Origin: Bigelowiella natans CCMP2755 | Taxonomy: Eukaryota; Cercozoa; Chlorarachniophyceae | NCBI GenBank assembly: GCA_000320545.1 | Contig: ADNK01001995.1 | Coordinates: 1-37,500 of the forward strand | Direction of reading: 5' to 3' | DNA length: 37,500 nucleotides | Shown: positions 9,469 to 23,200 of the stretch, in pieces | Layout of the letters: the number at the start of each line of letters is the position of its first letter | How positions within the stretch are numbered: position 1 is the first letter of the stretch | Position numbers and translations under genes: made by a program | The notes under the pieces: generated by a model | The model's input: the letters and a program-made list of their open reading frames with translations, nothing else | Told to the model about the DNA's origin: nothing | Databases searched by the model: none

Positions 9469-12007
9469 GTGCTCGTATGCCATCCCCCTACGGGTATGCA
9501 AGGTAGGATGGGTCGACGCTGGTTTGCTACGTCAGCATCCAGCAATTCTTGCGCTGCCTACAGAGGAAGACCGTCAACAATCAAGCGTCATAGCTTAGAC
9601 CCTTTCATCAAGCGGTTTAGTCAGCCACGTTTCTTTGTAAATCCTTCTTCCGACGCTCCGCTCAAAGGGCTAAGATTTGCTGCGAAGGATAACCTTGATG
9701 TGAGAGGAACAGTGACGGGTGTTGGCTCGCCCAAGTGGGCCTCACAGGCAGCTCCAGCTACAAGAGGTAGATATTCGCAGAGATGCAACTGAATAACCAC
9801 TTACGTCACAGCCACTGTCTTCCTCCTCCATCTACTACAAGCATACCCACACTCTCTCTCTCTCTCACACACACACACCAGTGCACACCCACGCATACAT
9901 CCTAGAAGATTCAACGTGTTTCTCAGAAGTGCGGTTTGTTGTTTTCCTCTCGCACGACAGATGCGCTCATAGTCGAGGAGCTTCTGCGAGGTGGCGCCTG
10001 CCTTGTTGGAAAGGTGTAGGGTGCCATCTTGATGTGTTGCTACTGATGTTTCATCTATCACCTCCACGTTCCTATTAGCAAAAAAATAGTTTTGCAGCGC
10101 GGCACTCATGGAACATTCACATCATGGTGATAACTAGACACACATGGATGAGCTAGCATATAGCATCTCTGGAGATAACTGGCATTACGGCGACTGTCTA
10201 AACCCAAAGTATCGCAGCATGCCCCCTCTCCTCTCCCCCCCTCTTTCTATGACTAGATAACTATCAAAATTTCGGTGTTTGCTCAGCAAAGCTGCTGTTT
10301 CCTAAAGACTGGCCACCAAATTCTCCTCCACATCCCCAGATATGCAACCCAAATTTGTTTGTTTTCACAACGATAACGCCGACACTTAGATTTCCTGGCC
10401 TGGCAGTTGGAGGGAGTTCGAGTGGCTCGGCTGCAGCTGTGGCAGAGGGGGAGGGGACGGGAGGAAAATTCGACCTGGATTTCTCTCTAGGAACGGACAC
10501 GTGCGGGTGAAGCTAGCTCACCCGTTATGATTTACATTCCGATTGCAGATGTCCCATGTGGGTGTTCCACATTGTACGCAGCGCTTCATCGAACCTCTAA
10601 AGAATACTCTTCTCCCTTGAAATATAACCAATATCTTCTTGTGTCATCTATCACGATTTCTCCACTTACCGACATCGTTATCATTATCAGTGTATTGTTT
10701 TCTTGCGCGCAGATCCGTTCGTGTGCCCGCTGCCTACTGCGGCTTGTTTGGCATTCGTACGACTCATGGATTAGTACGCTCGGAAGGGTTAGAGCATATG
10801 GCTGAGTCGTTTGACAGCATAGGATGGTTTTCACGCGATGCAGACATGCTCTGCAAAATTACCGATTTTGTCGTGTCTTCTCAAGCAGCAACGAAAGGGG
10901 CTGGAGGTGAAGTGGAGAGAGTGTTTGCAGAAACGGCCTCCTCCTCCTCCTCGTTTTCTTCGTCGCCATTTTCTAGCGGTGTAGAGAGAGGAATGGTTCG
11001 CAAAATCTTCGTGGCAGAGGACCTTCTCGCGAACTCGAGCCTGCCTCCAAAAGCCCTGAAACAGCTCAAGCTGAAGGTAGATACCAACAACAAACATCAT
11101 TAACAATTGTCTATTGATGTACAGGACTAGAGATCGATCCTACCAAATGTTACCGAATCGCATCAGCTTGTTGGAGCTCGATTTAGTCTCCCCACACATA
11201 CGAGCAACACCTCCAATCTTCCACAATTGATCCTTTCTGCATCTCTTTCAGACGCGTGCGGCCGCGGCGGCATTGTCAGAAGCATACGGTGCGTCAATAG
11301 AAGAGATATCGGTGGAGGCCTGGCTCAGAGAGCAGCTACCTGATATCCTTTCATGGTCGCCAACATCTACAGTTTCAGAAGGGGACAACAAAAGCCAGAG
11401 CCCTCCTTCCTCTGCCCCTCCCCCCTCATCACCGCCGTCCGCCCTCGCTGCAGCCACAGCCGTCATGCGGACGCTTATCATGTACGAAAGCTGGCAAGCA
11501 CTTGGAAGATTTTATGAGGGGGAGGAGGAGCAGCGAAAACTGCGACCAGATGACCTGCCGCACACCATCGGTCTTGATGTCGCGGAGCGATTGCAGGCGT
11601 CCCGCGCTGTGGGGAGAATTCGTGCCGCGGAGGCCGCTGAGATGAAGCGCAAATTTGTCGGGGTAGTGCATGATGCCTTGCTCGAGTTGGACGATGGCGG
11701 CAGCGCCTTGTTGCTCATGCCGACGATTCCCGGCATCCCCCCCGCTGCTGGTCTCGAGAATGTTGTCGGGGCCCAAATCCGCACCGCGACGTTCGAGTTG
11801 CTGGCTGTGTCAGGCTTGGGGTCAACACCACAAGCAGTGTGCCCTCTTGGCAGCTTCGAAAATGTCACTGACAACAGTGCGACAGCGGCGGCAAATCCGC
11901 CCAGAATACCGCTGTCGCTTTCCGTTGTTGGCCCTCGTTACTCAGACGTAGAATGCTGCAGAGCAGTGTCCTTTATTGCCAAAAGCGAGGCTTGTTCTTC
12001 CTGTTGA
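9469..12007 (+). CDS. Amidase-signature family hydrolase (AMI1-like)
   Basis: Six exons join in perfect phase: 9469-9766, 9961-10013, 10138-10208, 10390-10506, 10713-11076 and 11252-12007, giving 552 residues from the first ATG. The Ser-cisSer-Lys triad is visible: Lys73 in AAKDNLD, the cis-Ser in GGSSSGS (148-154) and nucleophile Ser181 in GTDTCGSVRVPAAYCG. The family norm is GTDTGGS, so the Gly before the catalytic GS is Cys here. HMDELAYSISGDNWHYG and LMPTIPGIPP match plant AMI1-type amidases, which hydrolyse small amides such as indole-3-acetamide; the substrate here is not known. The N-terminus after Met14 (MGRRWFATSASSNSCAAY) is basic and Ser-rich, like a mitochondrial or plastid targeting peptide, so a start at 9508 is possible. 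A Pro/Ser-rich insert lies near residue 340. The gene shares its upstream region with the heat-shock gene. Confidence 0.93.
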
Positions 12008-12660
12008 TAGAAACGAAAGATGCTAAGTAGTTAGCAAGCATGCTTGGAGTTAGATACATGCACACAACAGCACATGCACGATATCGCCTCGCAACTCGAT
12101 CTAACATCAGCATGCAGCATGGAGTCATCCAAGCTTGTGACACATATGAGTGCATATGGATTGCACTTTATCTATTTCTACATATACAAGGCATTAGTTG
12201 AGTCTATTGCAGCATGTACAAGTATTATTACGTTGCCTAAATTGAATTAAAATTCATTGCTGACAGTCCTGCCGAGCGACAATGCCATCGATTTGGCCTG
12301 TGCATAACTTGCTATTTGCTTCATGTCGCAATATTTGCTGCAGTCGTTTTGGACATCATATTGCAAAGCTGCTGCTTGTTCAGCGGAAGTGCGTCGCAAC
12401 AAAATGAACTGCTATCTGTCGTAAAACATGCACACAGCTGATAGCGCGAGCATGTGCAAGATGATGTCTAATTAAAAGACATCATGTGAAATAAAACAAT
12501 TGTAACACGTGCGACATACTGATATATACGTAGGACTATAGCAAATTACCCAATTTTGAATTTATTAAATGTTGGTTAGTCCAAATCCGTTTCTTTCTGA
12601 TATTGCCTACATCGCTCAGTTTTTTGAGTCGAAGGCACGTTCAACTACAGCAAGGTACTC
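12008..12660. other. Convergent spacer, amidase / CRAL-TRIO
   Basis: AT-richer sequence between two 3' ends. It contains AAGCATGCTTGG at about 12035 and several TGCA/CATG-rich stretches. The + frame 12044-12250 has no recognisable motif. Confidence 0.6.
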
Positions 12661-14839
12661 TTATTCTCCCACTGGATACGCGTCGTGATCACCGCCGTAT
12701 TTCTTCTCCAGAACGTCTACGATGAGGATGACAATGAAAGGAACGTAATATACATGTGTTTGCTGTTCTTATTGTTTTTAGCCCTGAAATATGGCGTAAA
12801 TTGTGGTACCTTTATCGATGTACTCGAATAGCGTCTTTGTATCTTCTTGTCCAATGAAACACACCTAGATATGATTGAAATGATAGCAACAACAAACAGC
12901 TCACTACACAGAGGAATTTTTCTTTTTAAAGGCTGGTCGGTCCTGCAGATAGCAAGATGCATCCCATACGAGAATAGCAACGACAACGACAACAACCACA
13001 ACCACAACAACATCGAAGAAGTCACCTTCGAAGCAGTGCGAGGATTGAGCCAGCCTTTGATTATCGCCCACGTGGCATTGAATATCCAAGGTGTGTTGAC
13101 GAGAAGCGCTGCGTACAGGAGAACAGATGCCCACGCACAAACACACGTAACACACTCAAGATCCCTCTATTTTGACGAAAGCAGCCGCAGTGTGGGGTCC
13201 AAAGGGCTCTTTGGTTTTTGGTATTTGTTTTTTCAGTAGAACAACGCAAACGTTTCTGATGCTGTAGGTGTGAAATGAAAAGGCTACACCCTCTCATCTC
13301 CCTCGACTAGGGAGGGGGCTGCTAATTGTAGCTGCGAAATCACTCTCCCGTGCACTGCTCCCCTCTCGCGTTCTTTTCTATTCTTTATATCAAACCCTTT
13401 GACAAGCGCTCCGGATAGTACTGCTGGAGGATAGTAACTGCACTGTAAATCATTTGCATGTTCCAGTTCTACGCAACAGACAGGGGGAGGGGGGGCGGGG
13501 GGTTTTGTTTATACACATAACGCGCATGGAAGAGACATTAATTGTATATGCTGTTCAGCAAGATGCGCTTCTAAATGCTATTCCCATCGTCGATGTACCT
13601 GCAAGCCCCAATCCGCCATGTCAATTAGCACGACAAACTGGTAGTTGCCCTGCGAATAGGATGAGTTAGCGTGATAAACACGAGGAAGAAGAAGGGGTCA
13701 CAAGAGATTGGTCGGGAGGAGATGAAACGAGGATTCATCACTTTTTTGCCAGGAGCTTTATGATACACCGAAAGCTGTGAGAGCTGGAGTGATTTACCGC
13801 CTACCTACCTTCGCTTGCTTGATCGCCTTCTCTAAGAAGTACAGGATCATCCTTTCGAACTCTTCGACGGTGTACTCGGAAGGCTGCACACAAACAACAC
13901 GCAACTGATGATGAAGCGCATATGTTATGAGGAATACCGTTTGCATTTCCAGCAGCAGCCGTCGCAAAAATGAGGCAATAACATGAGAAAAAGCATGGAG
14001 CTGCCTCCTATGCCTTTCCCCTTAACATATTCAACCCCCCCACCCTTTTCAATTTTCCTACTATTCACCACTGGTATCAGCACCTGCCACAACGCTGAGC
14101 TGCCCTTCAGAATCATGCTTCCGTTTCTCCCATGGCCACAGAAGCGCATCATTCCTTGCTTAATCGCAACCGAGCATTCCTTTGGATTCGCCTCCTCCGG
14201 TTTTGCATCGGCTCTCCACTTTACAGCTGCGTCTATGTGCAGACGGGGGATAGGGGAAGGCAGCAGGAGGAGGAGGAGGAGGAGGAGGAGGAATAGGAGG
14301 AGGATAAGGGGATGACGGAAAGTTCAATGAAGAATAGTATGGAGTTAACGTAACATCTGCACGCATCGCACGTTGATAAGTGCACACAGCAAAGCGCCCG
14401 TGGATTTCATCTACAATTCGAAACTTTATATCTATCGTCGTCGTTGTTGCTTGCGACCATTACGCCACAAAAACGAAGAAGGGGTTGCTGTTGTCATTGT
14501 CATCATTGTTGTCACTGTTGCTGTTGTTGTTGTTGTTGTTGTTACTATTGAACTGTGTTTCGCATGAATGAATGGTCACCAGACCGAATTGGGCTTCTGC
14601 CTTGTCCATATCGAAGTTGTTTGCGACGAGGAAGCGGAGATATGTCGTCTCATTCAGGGCGTGGCTCTCATCCAATTTGACCTATTATTTTGAATCCCAA
14701 AAACTTAATAGTTACACGACAAAACTCATACGCCAGAAAAATGAATGCCTCATCTATGGGCTCAAACCTTCTTCTCCTTAAGACGCTCCGAGAAGTCGTC
14801 CATTTTCTTCTTCTCTTCATCCCCCATTGCCTCAAGCAT
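12661..14839 (-). CDS. CRAL-TRIO (SEC14-like) lipid-binding protein
   Basis: Nine exons close in phase: 14839-14768, 14681-14585, 14232-14084, 13883-13809, 13649-13599, 13468-13396, 13108-13026, 12864-12810 and 12716-12661, giving 236 residues. The CRAL-TRIO N helix region reads ETTYLRFLVANNFDMDKAEA followed by KWRADAKPEE. The lipid-binding domain has the diagnostic strings YQFVVLIDMADWGLQ, ILQQYYPERLSKA and LLVNTPWIFNATWAIIKGWL, then NPRTASK and a KKYGG near the C-terminus. SEC14 proteins move or present phosphatidylinositol and other lipids between membranes; the ligand here cannot be told. There is no GOLD or other extra domain, so it is a minimal cytosolic form. The start is the first in-frame ATG after an acceptor-like CAG; if that acceptor is real, a further 5' exon exists. 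A (TTG)n tract lies in the second intron. Confidence 0.92.
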
Positions 14840-15275
14840 ATCCTGTATTTTACCCCCACTCACAGATAGACACGTCTGCTTCGGTTCTTCCTTGGACTCC
14901 TTCGTATTGAGTCAAAATGAAAAGAAGGCGGCGCCTAGGCTAAAATGAGAAGGAGACGATGCTAACCCATTCCACAACACCATCAAGGTCCCCCCCCATA
15001 CCTCTCCATAGCCTAGCAAACTGGACAGCATCAATCCAGGCTCCAGTTGTGTTACTTTCTTCGCTGGTCCGCTGCCGAAAATACAACGACGTGCCAGCAG
15101 GGGGGGGGCAATGTCGACTGTACCCTCCTATTTAATGTGAAAATTCGAAAAATCATGTCGATGCTGCATAAATTCGCCTTGTATTTTCCAACTTTCGGCA
15201 GTCGCCGAGTTGCACGGCGAGATTACTGCATGATTTTAATTCACAAATGTTGTCGCTTAGGTGTTTCCTAAGGGT
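14840..15275. other. Divergent region, CRAL-TRIO (-) / EF-hand-like gene (+)
   Basis: A 436-bp head-to-head spacer. A GTGAGT donor-like site on the - strand at about 14860 could mark an upstream non-coding or coding exon of the CRAL-TRIO gene, but its frame is closed by a stop shortly upstream. The + frame 15047-15270 has no supporting motif. Confidence 0.5.
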
Positions 15276-16252
15276 ATGATGGCCGATTACTCGGGTAGTC
15301 CCCTCTTGAGATCAATCCATTCTTGTTTTGGACAGCGACTCCAAAAGTAGTTTGTCGTAAATAAAAAAAGGAAAACCCTCTCTATTCTCGAATCGGTTTT
15401 TGGCCTATGGAGGAGAAAGATGAGATAAAACAATGAGATTTTTGCTAGAAGAAAAGAAATATACGTCGCAGAATATTTAAATCCGCCTTAGCTTTATGTG
15501 TTTCTTTTCACATTTAGGTCTTAAACGCCAGTCTATCACGAAGGCCGTTTCGGTGGCAACGGCCCACCGCCTTTTTGTTCCCGCGAACCGATTCTTCTCT
15601 CCAGTGACAGGTGAGGACCAAATCAAAAAGGGATGGGGAATATATGTCTATGGAATTTCAAATGCTGCTATTGCACGGCTTTCAGAGAATCTGATTTACC
15701 AGAATCTCATTGTTATCGAAGCGTTCTCCATGGAGATCAGTTTGTGAAGCCCTTAACTCATAACACGTTCATTCTGCTTAGGACCACGGACATTGTATCT
15801 CATAGAGGCTTAGTGCTATGGGAGCCGCACAGCTCAAAGGTAAAGAAGCTGCGTGAAACAGGAAGGGTGCAATTGGAGACTGAGATGTGTGTGTGGTGGC
15901 AACCAGGTACCCGGCCTGCTGATGAGGATGAAGTGCAGGAAGAAATGCGCAAACTCATCGCGAAGTATAAAGCTGAGTTTCCGGTATGAATATATATTGG
16001 AATGTATTGTTATAGTCATTTCCATGACTGCAAAGAATCTTTGTCGCGCTTGTGTTCGATAGGAGGACGACAGCGACGAAGATGAGGATGAGGATGAAGA
16101 TGACGACTCCGATCTAGATGATGAAGAAAGGGAGGCGAAGAACAGGGAAAGGGAGCTTAAAAAAATGAAGAAAGATAGGGAGCGCCAGCGGCGTCGCCGA
16201 GAATATCTCGAAAGACATAGGAAGGTTGTATTATAAATACAATGCTCACAGA

Positions 16253-16286
<34 letters not shown>

Positions 16287-18291
16287 GGGGGGGGGAGGGG
16301 AATACACAAACGCAAGCAAATTTCATACACATAACATTTTGTTGTTAACCCAATACAAACACGATGGATAAGTCCATAACGAATAAGAAATAAATATGGA
16401 GAGGCGGGAAGCAGCCGTTTACTACCTGGGGGGCGTTGTTCGTACGTCCTTTGGGAATTAAGGCCTGCAAGAGTACATCGCACCCCTTAAGGACAGGGCC
16501 GCTTCGGTTTTTATTCCGCTTCTAGGCCGTGGGGATTGGTTGCGAACAGTTAGCCGCTTGGAATCCTGGAAAAGAGAAATGGAGAACATACACACGCGCG
16601 CGTGCACACACAGACACACGCACGCACTCGGAGGAAATATGCACTCAATCACACCACACACCACATATCACATACTGCAGGCTCGCCACGATGAGAAGAA
16701 AGAGAAAATCAACCAGCAAAATGCGGCTCTCACACGCGGAGAGCAGGTAGGAAATTTTTTGAAATGAAAAGCACAGAGACGATGTGCGCTTCTTGACACA
16801 ACTAGTTAAAAGTACCTGGCTCTTCCTCAACTGTAATGACGAAGCCCCTAGAATTTTGCTAGTATAGCTTTTCTGTCGATATTTTCGCTGATGTTGAATG
16901 TGGCGGTGATGTGAATGAACGCGATCTTACTAGACCAAAAAGCAAAGATTAAAGCTGGAAGAAGCTAAGAGGGTGATGAACCATTTTCCAATTCCATTTG
17001 TCTACGTCAGTCAGCTTAGCAAACGGAAAGATATGTCGTACATCTTTATCCATCTCGTCTTTTTTTGCGAGAAAGCGGTAACACTGTGTCAATCTCAGGG
17101 GAAAAGAAAGTTTAAGGGGTCCTATGCGGTACCTGAAGCCATTGACGTAATGAGTGTTGTTTTTACACACACGCACGCGCGCACGCAGATTCGCATGAAT
17201 GACGATGCATGCAAATATGTCTGGATAAAGTGTCCTTCATCTGATCCCGTTCTCCCTTTCTGGCAAAAATGCAACGGCTGCGTCACAATGAACTACCATA
17301 TTAACAGCCCATTTTCTATGGATCATACGTGGACTTGGAAAACCAGCTCCTTGAGTTTCGAACGAAGACTTTACCCTCGGGGGCTGAGGTGCTTTCTACG
17401 CCAAGTGACTTATATGGATTGTAGAATGCCGATGAGAAATTCTAACTCAAATACACAGTATCCAGATCAATCTCACAACCCCTCCCTCCTCCCCTCCCTC
17501 CCCGCCTCACCCCCTTTCTTTTTCGCTCTCTTTTTCCATTTCAGATTAAGATGGTGATGAGAAAGCGCGCGGAGCCGTCGCACATACTGATCTACCTCCA
17601 CAACTACAGCCCAAAGGAGGTTGAAACAAAGGTAAGACTAGAAGAAAAACAGGGAGTTGGATAGCAACGTTCGTGCTTCGAAACATCATGTAAAGAGCGA
17701 TAGAATTTGGCTCTGTTATGTCGTGAGATCATTCCGAACTAACTAGTATCGTGATGTTCTCTGTCCTTTCCGTTCTTCTGCTCACTCTTCCTCTTGCTCT
17801 CTTACTCACCCACTCACTCCCCGTTGCTCTCTGTCGTTCTTCCCTCATGATGGCAATGGATATCCAGCTGCAATTGGACATCCAAACGAAGCTGGCGAGA
17901 AAGCTGCTTTGGGAACCGGTGCTGAGACCATGACATTTTCCCAACAGAATCCCTGTTTACGCGTTAGGGCATATTTGAAATAGATTGTTTCAAGTCACAT
18001 AGAGTAGCGGCAAGAGATTAGCAGCAGCGAATATTGCGACATGGCCAGGGCAGATCTGTGTCAAAGCGTTGGCACCAGACCATCCCTCCGGATTTGATGA
18101 TTATTTTTTGTGCTTTTCCTGTCGCGCTATAACGGCAATATCACCGACGCCAAATGTGTTTCCTCAGCCATTCGCTGGGAAGTGGACGCTGACGACGACG
18201 ACATACAGAAAGCCTGGCTATATAGTCGGCCAGGCGCTTCAAGATATAGAGGACCTGCGGTAGCGTCTATCCGCCATTTGATGCATGATAC

Positions 18292-18322
<31 letters not shown>

Positions 18323-20186
18323 GAGAAAGAAACATAATCATTTCCTTCAGGACCTACGTGATCGACTATGTTATCTGGGATAAGGAGAATGACTTCGGCA
18401 GACAGGACTGCTTGGTAGCGACGCGGGGGGGGGGGGCGGTGGGGGTGGAGAATCCTTTGAGAGTAAATTTACGAGCAAGCTTATGTGCACACGCCGCTAC
18501 ACACAAACGTAACACTCTGGTTCTCCTTCCCACCCCCCGCGTAGGACGAACTCGCCGAGCTTGAAAAACTGAAGCAGGAGGCGGTGAAGAAGGAGGAATA
18601 CTTCGACGCGCAGGATTACAAAGAAAAGATCATAGACAAGAAGGATGAGCTGAGGGAGATAGAGCTCTACTACTTCAAACGGTAAAAAAATGCGGGTGGG
18701 AGCGAACTCTTTGCGTGTGTGCACGAAGCCTCCATCCTTCTGCATAATCGAAGAAATGTATTCAGAGAAATACAGACCACAAATTATGCATGCCCTCTCT
18801 TTATACATGCCCTCTCCTTTTCATAGGCGCGACAAGGCCTATGACACAAAAGTGTACATTTATGGAGAGGGCATGGGCGCTGCGACTGCATTGCTTGCAG
18901 CCGAAAGACTAAGGTTCTTCTCGCACCCTCAAATCGTTAAAAGAAGAAGACGAAGAAGAAGAAGAAGAAGAAGAAGAAGAAGAAGAAGAAGAAATCGCCT
19001 CCTTTAATGCAGATCATTCAGAAATAAAGCCGAAGAGAGTCGTGTTGAATGCCTACCGGTGATGATATATCATGTGCGCCAGAAGCATTTGCGCTACGGC
19101 ATGCACGTGCTGTAGGGTGGAAGAAGCATCTATGCTGTTCAATTGTCCACGTTTCGAGACATTCTACATGCGATGATTTGTATTGCGGACCCCTGCTTCT
19201 CCCTAACGCATGAAATTTAAGCCATCCTCCTCTTCTTATCAGGAAAAACTACCACGGAATACTTTGTCTCAACTCCGCGTATGACTCCCACCACCCACCC
19301 CTCCTTCCTTTAGTGATGTATCGATGAAAACGGATGGTGTGGTCTGAAGATGATGAGTGTGCACGTATATGCTATCCATCAAGGGATCTTTTCTTTTTCT
19401 CCTTTCCACATTGCAGACTGTACATCCAAAAGGAGGCGAAGTCACCAGTAAGCTGGTGCTATAAGCCGTGTGTGCCAGCGGTAGGCCTTGAGAATATATA
19501 CGTGTGTTTATGTTTAAGTGTGCGCGCGCGCGCGTGTGTAATCCCTTCGTTCTCGATGTTGGGTCTCGATTCTAAAGAAAGCATTCGTCAGGTTTTAATG
19601 ACGAATCGGAAAACAATTTACGCGAAGATCAGCCAGAACTACATCAAGCTGGTGATAAATAAAACTGCCATTTTCTTGGAACCCTCTCATATTTCTCCTC
19701 GATAAACATCCTCGCCAAACAGACACGCGTGCGTATCGAAGCACTCCCCCCCCCCCCTCCCCCCAAACCTCTGCCTCTCTCCTTTGTCGTTCTTACATAA
19801 TATAATAGTAAACACACATCGCGGTCAGGGTTTTTAAAAGGGCTGGGAGGGGGGGTTATGCGTTCTTTCACCGAGCTCGGCGTTGATGATGGAATCACGC
19901 CGCATTTCTTACAATATAATGCCCCCTTTGCCTTCTTCTTTTTCTTCTTCTCTTCAGACCAAGGACGCATATCGATTTATGAGATTTGTCTTCCGCCGCG
20001 GCTGTTTGTTGTGTTGCGGGACAGAAATCACCGCTCTCCCCCCAATATCAAGCCACTTTCGTGTTTTTTTCACGTTCACGACATCGCAACATCATCCACT
20101 CGCTCACCCATTCAACCCAACCAGGCCTGAAGTCACCTTCCAACAGAGTGATTATTAGAAGGTGCTGCTACAGTTCGTACGACTCA

Positions 20187-20230
<44 letters not shown>

Positions 20231-23200
20231 GCAAAGAGCGGTGTCGATCAATTAACAATAGAATATGCGCGGGGAGGAAATGCACGTAGAATAGCAGAAG
20301 ATATCCATATTCACATGGAATGTGCTTACGCACAAGCCCCATCCACGCCATGATGAATCGTCCCGTTTTATTTTTATTTATCCGTTTCGAAAAGGCACTT
20401 TGGGGGCCATGGAATGAACACAGGCGCGAAGGATCTAAAGGTGGGCTAATGGGCGCATAAAGCAAAGCGCATATGCACGACAGTTCTCTCGTGCAACATC
20501 TAGATTCGGGCTCTTTGAGCTTGGGTGCTAATGACCTGTTGTGCTTCTTTAACAGGTGAAGGCAGGGGATATAATCTTCATTCCTTACTTCAAAGACTGG
20601 TATTGCATACGCATCGCAAGGCGTATTTCTCTCCGTAAAACGTAGAGTGAAAAAGCAACGATGAGAGTGACGACGGCAACGACGATGATGATGATGATGA
20701 CGAAAATTGGACCTTGGAAGCAATACATAATATAAGCGGATTAAAATCTCTGTTCAATATGGTCTTTTAATTCCACCTTCCTCTCCCAGTGACCGTCTTC
20801 CTATGCGTGCATATGAGGAGCTAAAGCTGAAGAGTGCAGATGATCCAGAATACTGCTTTAGGCCGAGGGACATTCATAAAGTTAAACATGGTAAGGAGTT
20901 TTTAAGTGCATAAATAATTCATATTTATAACTTTATCCGCGCACTGTCTGTGTTTCGTATACTTGCTCCTATTGCAACAACATCCAGGAAAAGCCTCTCG
21001 ATACGCGAAGAAATATCCAACAATGACAAAGTAGTAGCAGTAGGAGGAGGAGTAGGGGTGATAGCGAGGCAAAAAGTGATATTAGAGATGGAGAGGAATA
21101 AGAAGAAGAAGAAGAAACAGAAGGTTTTAATGTAGTAGAGGCAAGCAGCATCAGATCGTGAGCCAAAATGTTCCGAATCGGTTTTTGTCGACTTTTATCG
21201 ACGCCATGTCTCACCTCCATCGTGACCACCACCACCACCACCATCATTATCATCCATTATCATAGGCTGTTCGGGCCTCTCAAGGAGACAAGCGAGCTCC
21301 CCCGCCTCGCCAGCGTCATAAAACATCGAGTGCACGTGAGTGTTGCCATTCACTTCACAGAGTTGCTCTTGAGTCCGATAAAACACCGATGTAAATATTC
21401 AATATTTGTGCTCCTGCATATTGTAACACAGCAAATCGAGCCTATCCCCTGGATACCTACCGGGTGGCCTGATCCGGCCGACCCTGCCCCCCCTGTTGTG
21501 GAGGACGGCGAATCGTCTGAAGAGGAGATGGAGGAGGCGCGGCCGAATCCGTTTGAGTTTATGGAAGCGGTGTACTATGATCGCAAAACCGACTGGGACT
21601 TCGATGCAGTAAGGCCACTTGGACGGGAGGAATTGGAGGAATATTTTAGACACACGTGGTCACAGGTGTGTGCGTGTGTTGTATGTGTGCGTGCGTGCGC
21701 GCGCTTGTGTGCAGCGTGGGGGAAGTGGCGGTTGTGGAATCAATCGAAGCCAGAACGACGAGTCGCTCTCCCCCCTTCGTCCCACATCCCTTCCGCTGGT
21801 GTCCTCGTACATTGATTTCGTGATCAAACTATGGTGGATGACATATGCTGTGTCGTGGGTGGTTGGCAGGTCAACATACAGGATGAGATAGAAGATCCGC
21901 AGGTTTTTTTTTTTTCGAGAATGCACACGCACGAACTTGCAAATGAGAGAGACCATTAATACCACATGGCCTGATTGAAGTTAGTTTACGTGATACGGTA
22001 CGACACGGCAATCTTGAAGGAGTCGTTTCTTCAAACTAACCCTTTCTTCCCCTCTCCTCACCTCCCCCTCTTTCACTCTCTGCGTGGTGTATATCTGTAG
22101 GAACTCGATGCAACGAGGAAGGCTTTCCGTGAAAGAATAATCGCTCTGAACAAGACCTTCAGGTCTCTCCTCCTCATCCTTCGCATCGTGTGCAAATGAT
22201 ACAATGAGCACACATTCTCACAGACAGTGCTGCTGATTGAATGATGCAGGTTTTATTGCGCGTCGAATGTGCCGGTGGAGTTCATGACGGCAAACCAGTG
22301 GATGCAGTTCGGGGTAGCAGTGGGAATTGCTGACCGCAGAGACCCCGCGTTTTCGCAGATATTCGTGGTCACTAACGCGTCCGAGGCCGAGGAAGACAAA
22401 AAGGAGTAAGTCATCAATAGAACGTAGCTAGGGCTAGCAGCAGCAGTTGCAGCTGTGAAAGAATCATCGCCTTCGTGGCGTTGTCGTCGTGTCGTTGTCG
22501 TCGTGTCGTTGAAGCAGTGTAGCGTTCGCTGCAACGGCAAGTGCTAATGTTCCACCTTTTTTTACAACTTGAAATAGCACGCAGTACGAAGAAGACAACC
22601 CTGACAATATGTTTACCTTCTCGGAGTTTACGGAAGCTCTTGTCCGGTAGCTGAAACAGTCCTCTTCTCCCCCCTTAACACACACGCGCGCGCGCACACA
22701 CGCACGCACAGGCACAGATACAATTGAGATAAAAAGAGAGTGGGGGGGGAGGGGCAAACTGCGATGTAATAAAGTCGCCAATCCCCATTTTCCCTTTTCT
22801 CCTGGTCGTCGTTATCTTCATCATCGCCACTCATTGTCAGGGTGGGGCTCCACAAGTACAAGGATCTTGCGCCTCACGAGGCCTTCAAGAAGATTGCAAC
22901 GAAGGTGCTGATGAACGGTGACCCCCAGTGCATGGAGGACTTCAACAGTATCTTCAATACTCCAGAGGTAGGTTGAAGAAAGGGGGGGGAGGAGAAAGCG
23001 GTTCTGGTGTGGTAGTTTGCCCGCGTGATAAATCCTGTTTTGAGCGATATCCACAGAAAATAGGAAATAGACCGAAAACATGCGTCCAACCAAATAAAAC
23101 ATAAAAGTATGTGTTCGTGTGCGACGTATTGCCTTGTTTTTCTGCCAAAAAATGGATCAGATATGGAAGGTTTACAAGAAGTTTGCGCGAAAAACGTACA

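Noticed and set aside
14460-14584. Poly-Asn extension of the CRAL-TRIO exon
   Set aside because: It is a (TTG)n tract in the intron after the donor at 14584; the next exon at 14232 restores the domain.
15611-15702. Continuation of the large gene's second exon as GEDQIKKGWGIYVYG
   Set aside because: Reading through leads to a stop at 15745; splicing 15610 to 15703 keeps the frame with the conserved downstream part.
20104-20160. Possible exon LKSPSNRVIIRR after the acceptor at 20124
   Set aside because: Joining it to the exon at 20556 creates a stop codon.
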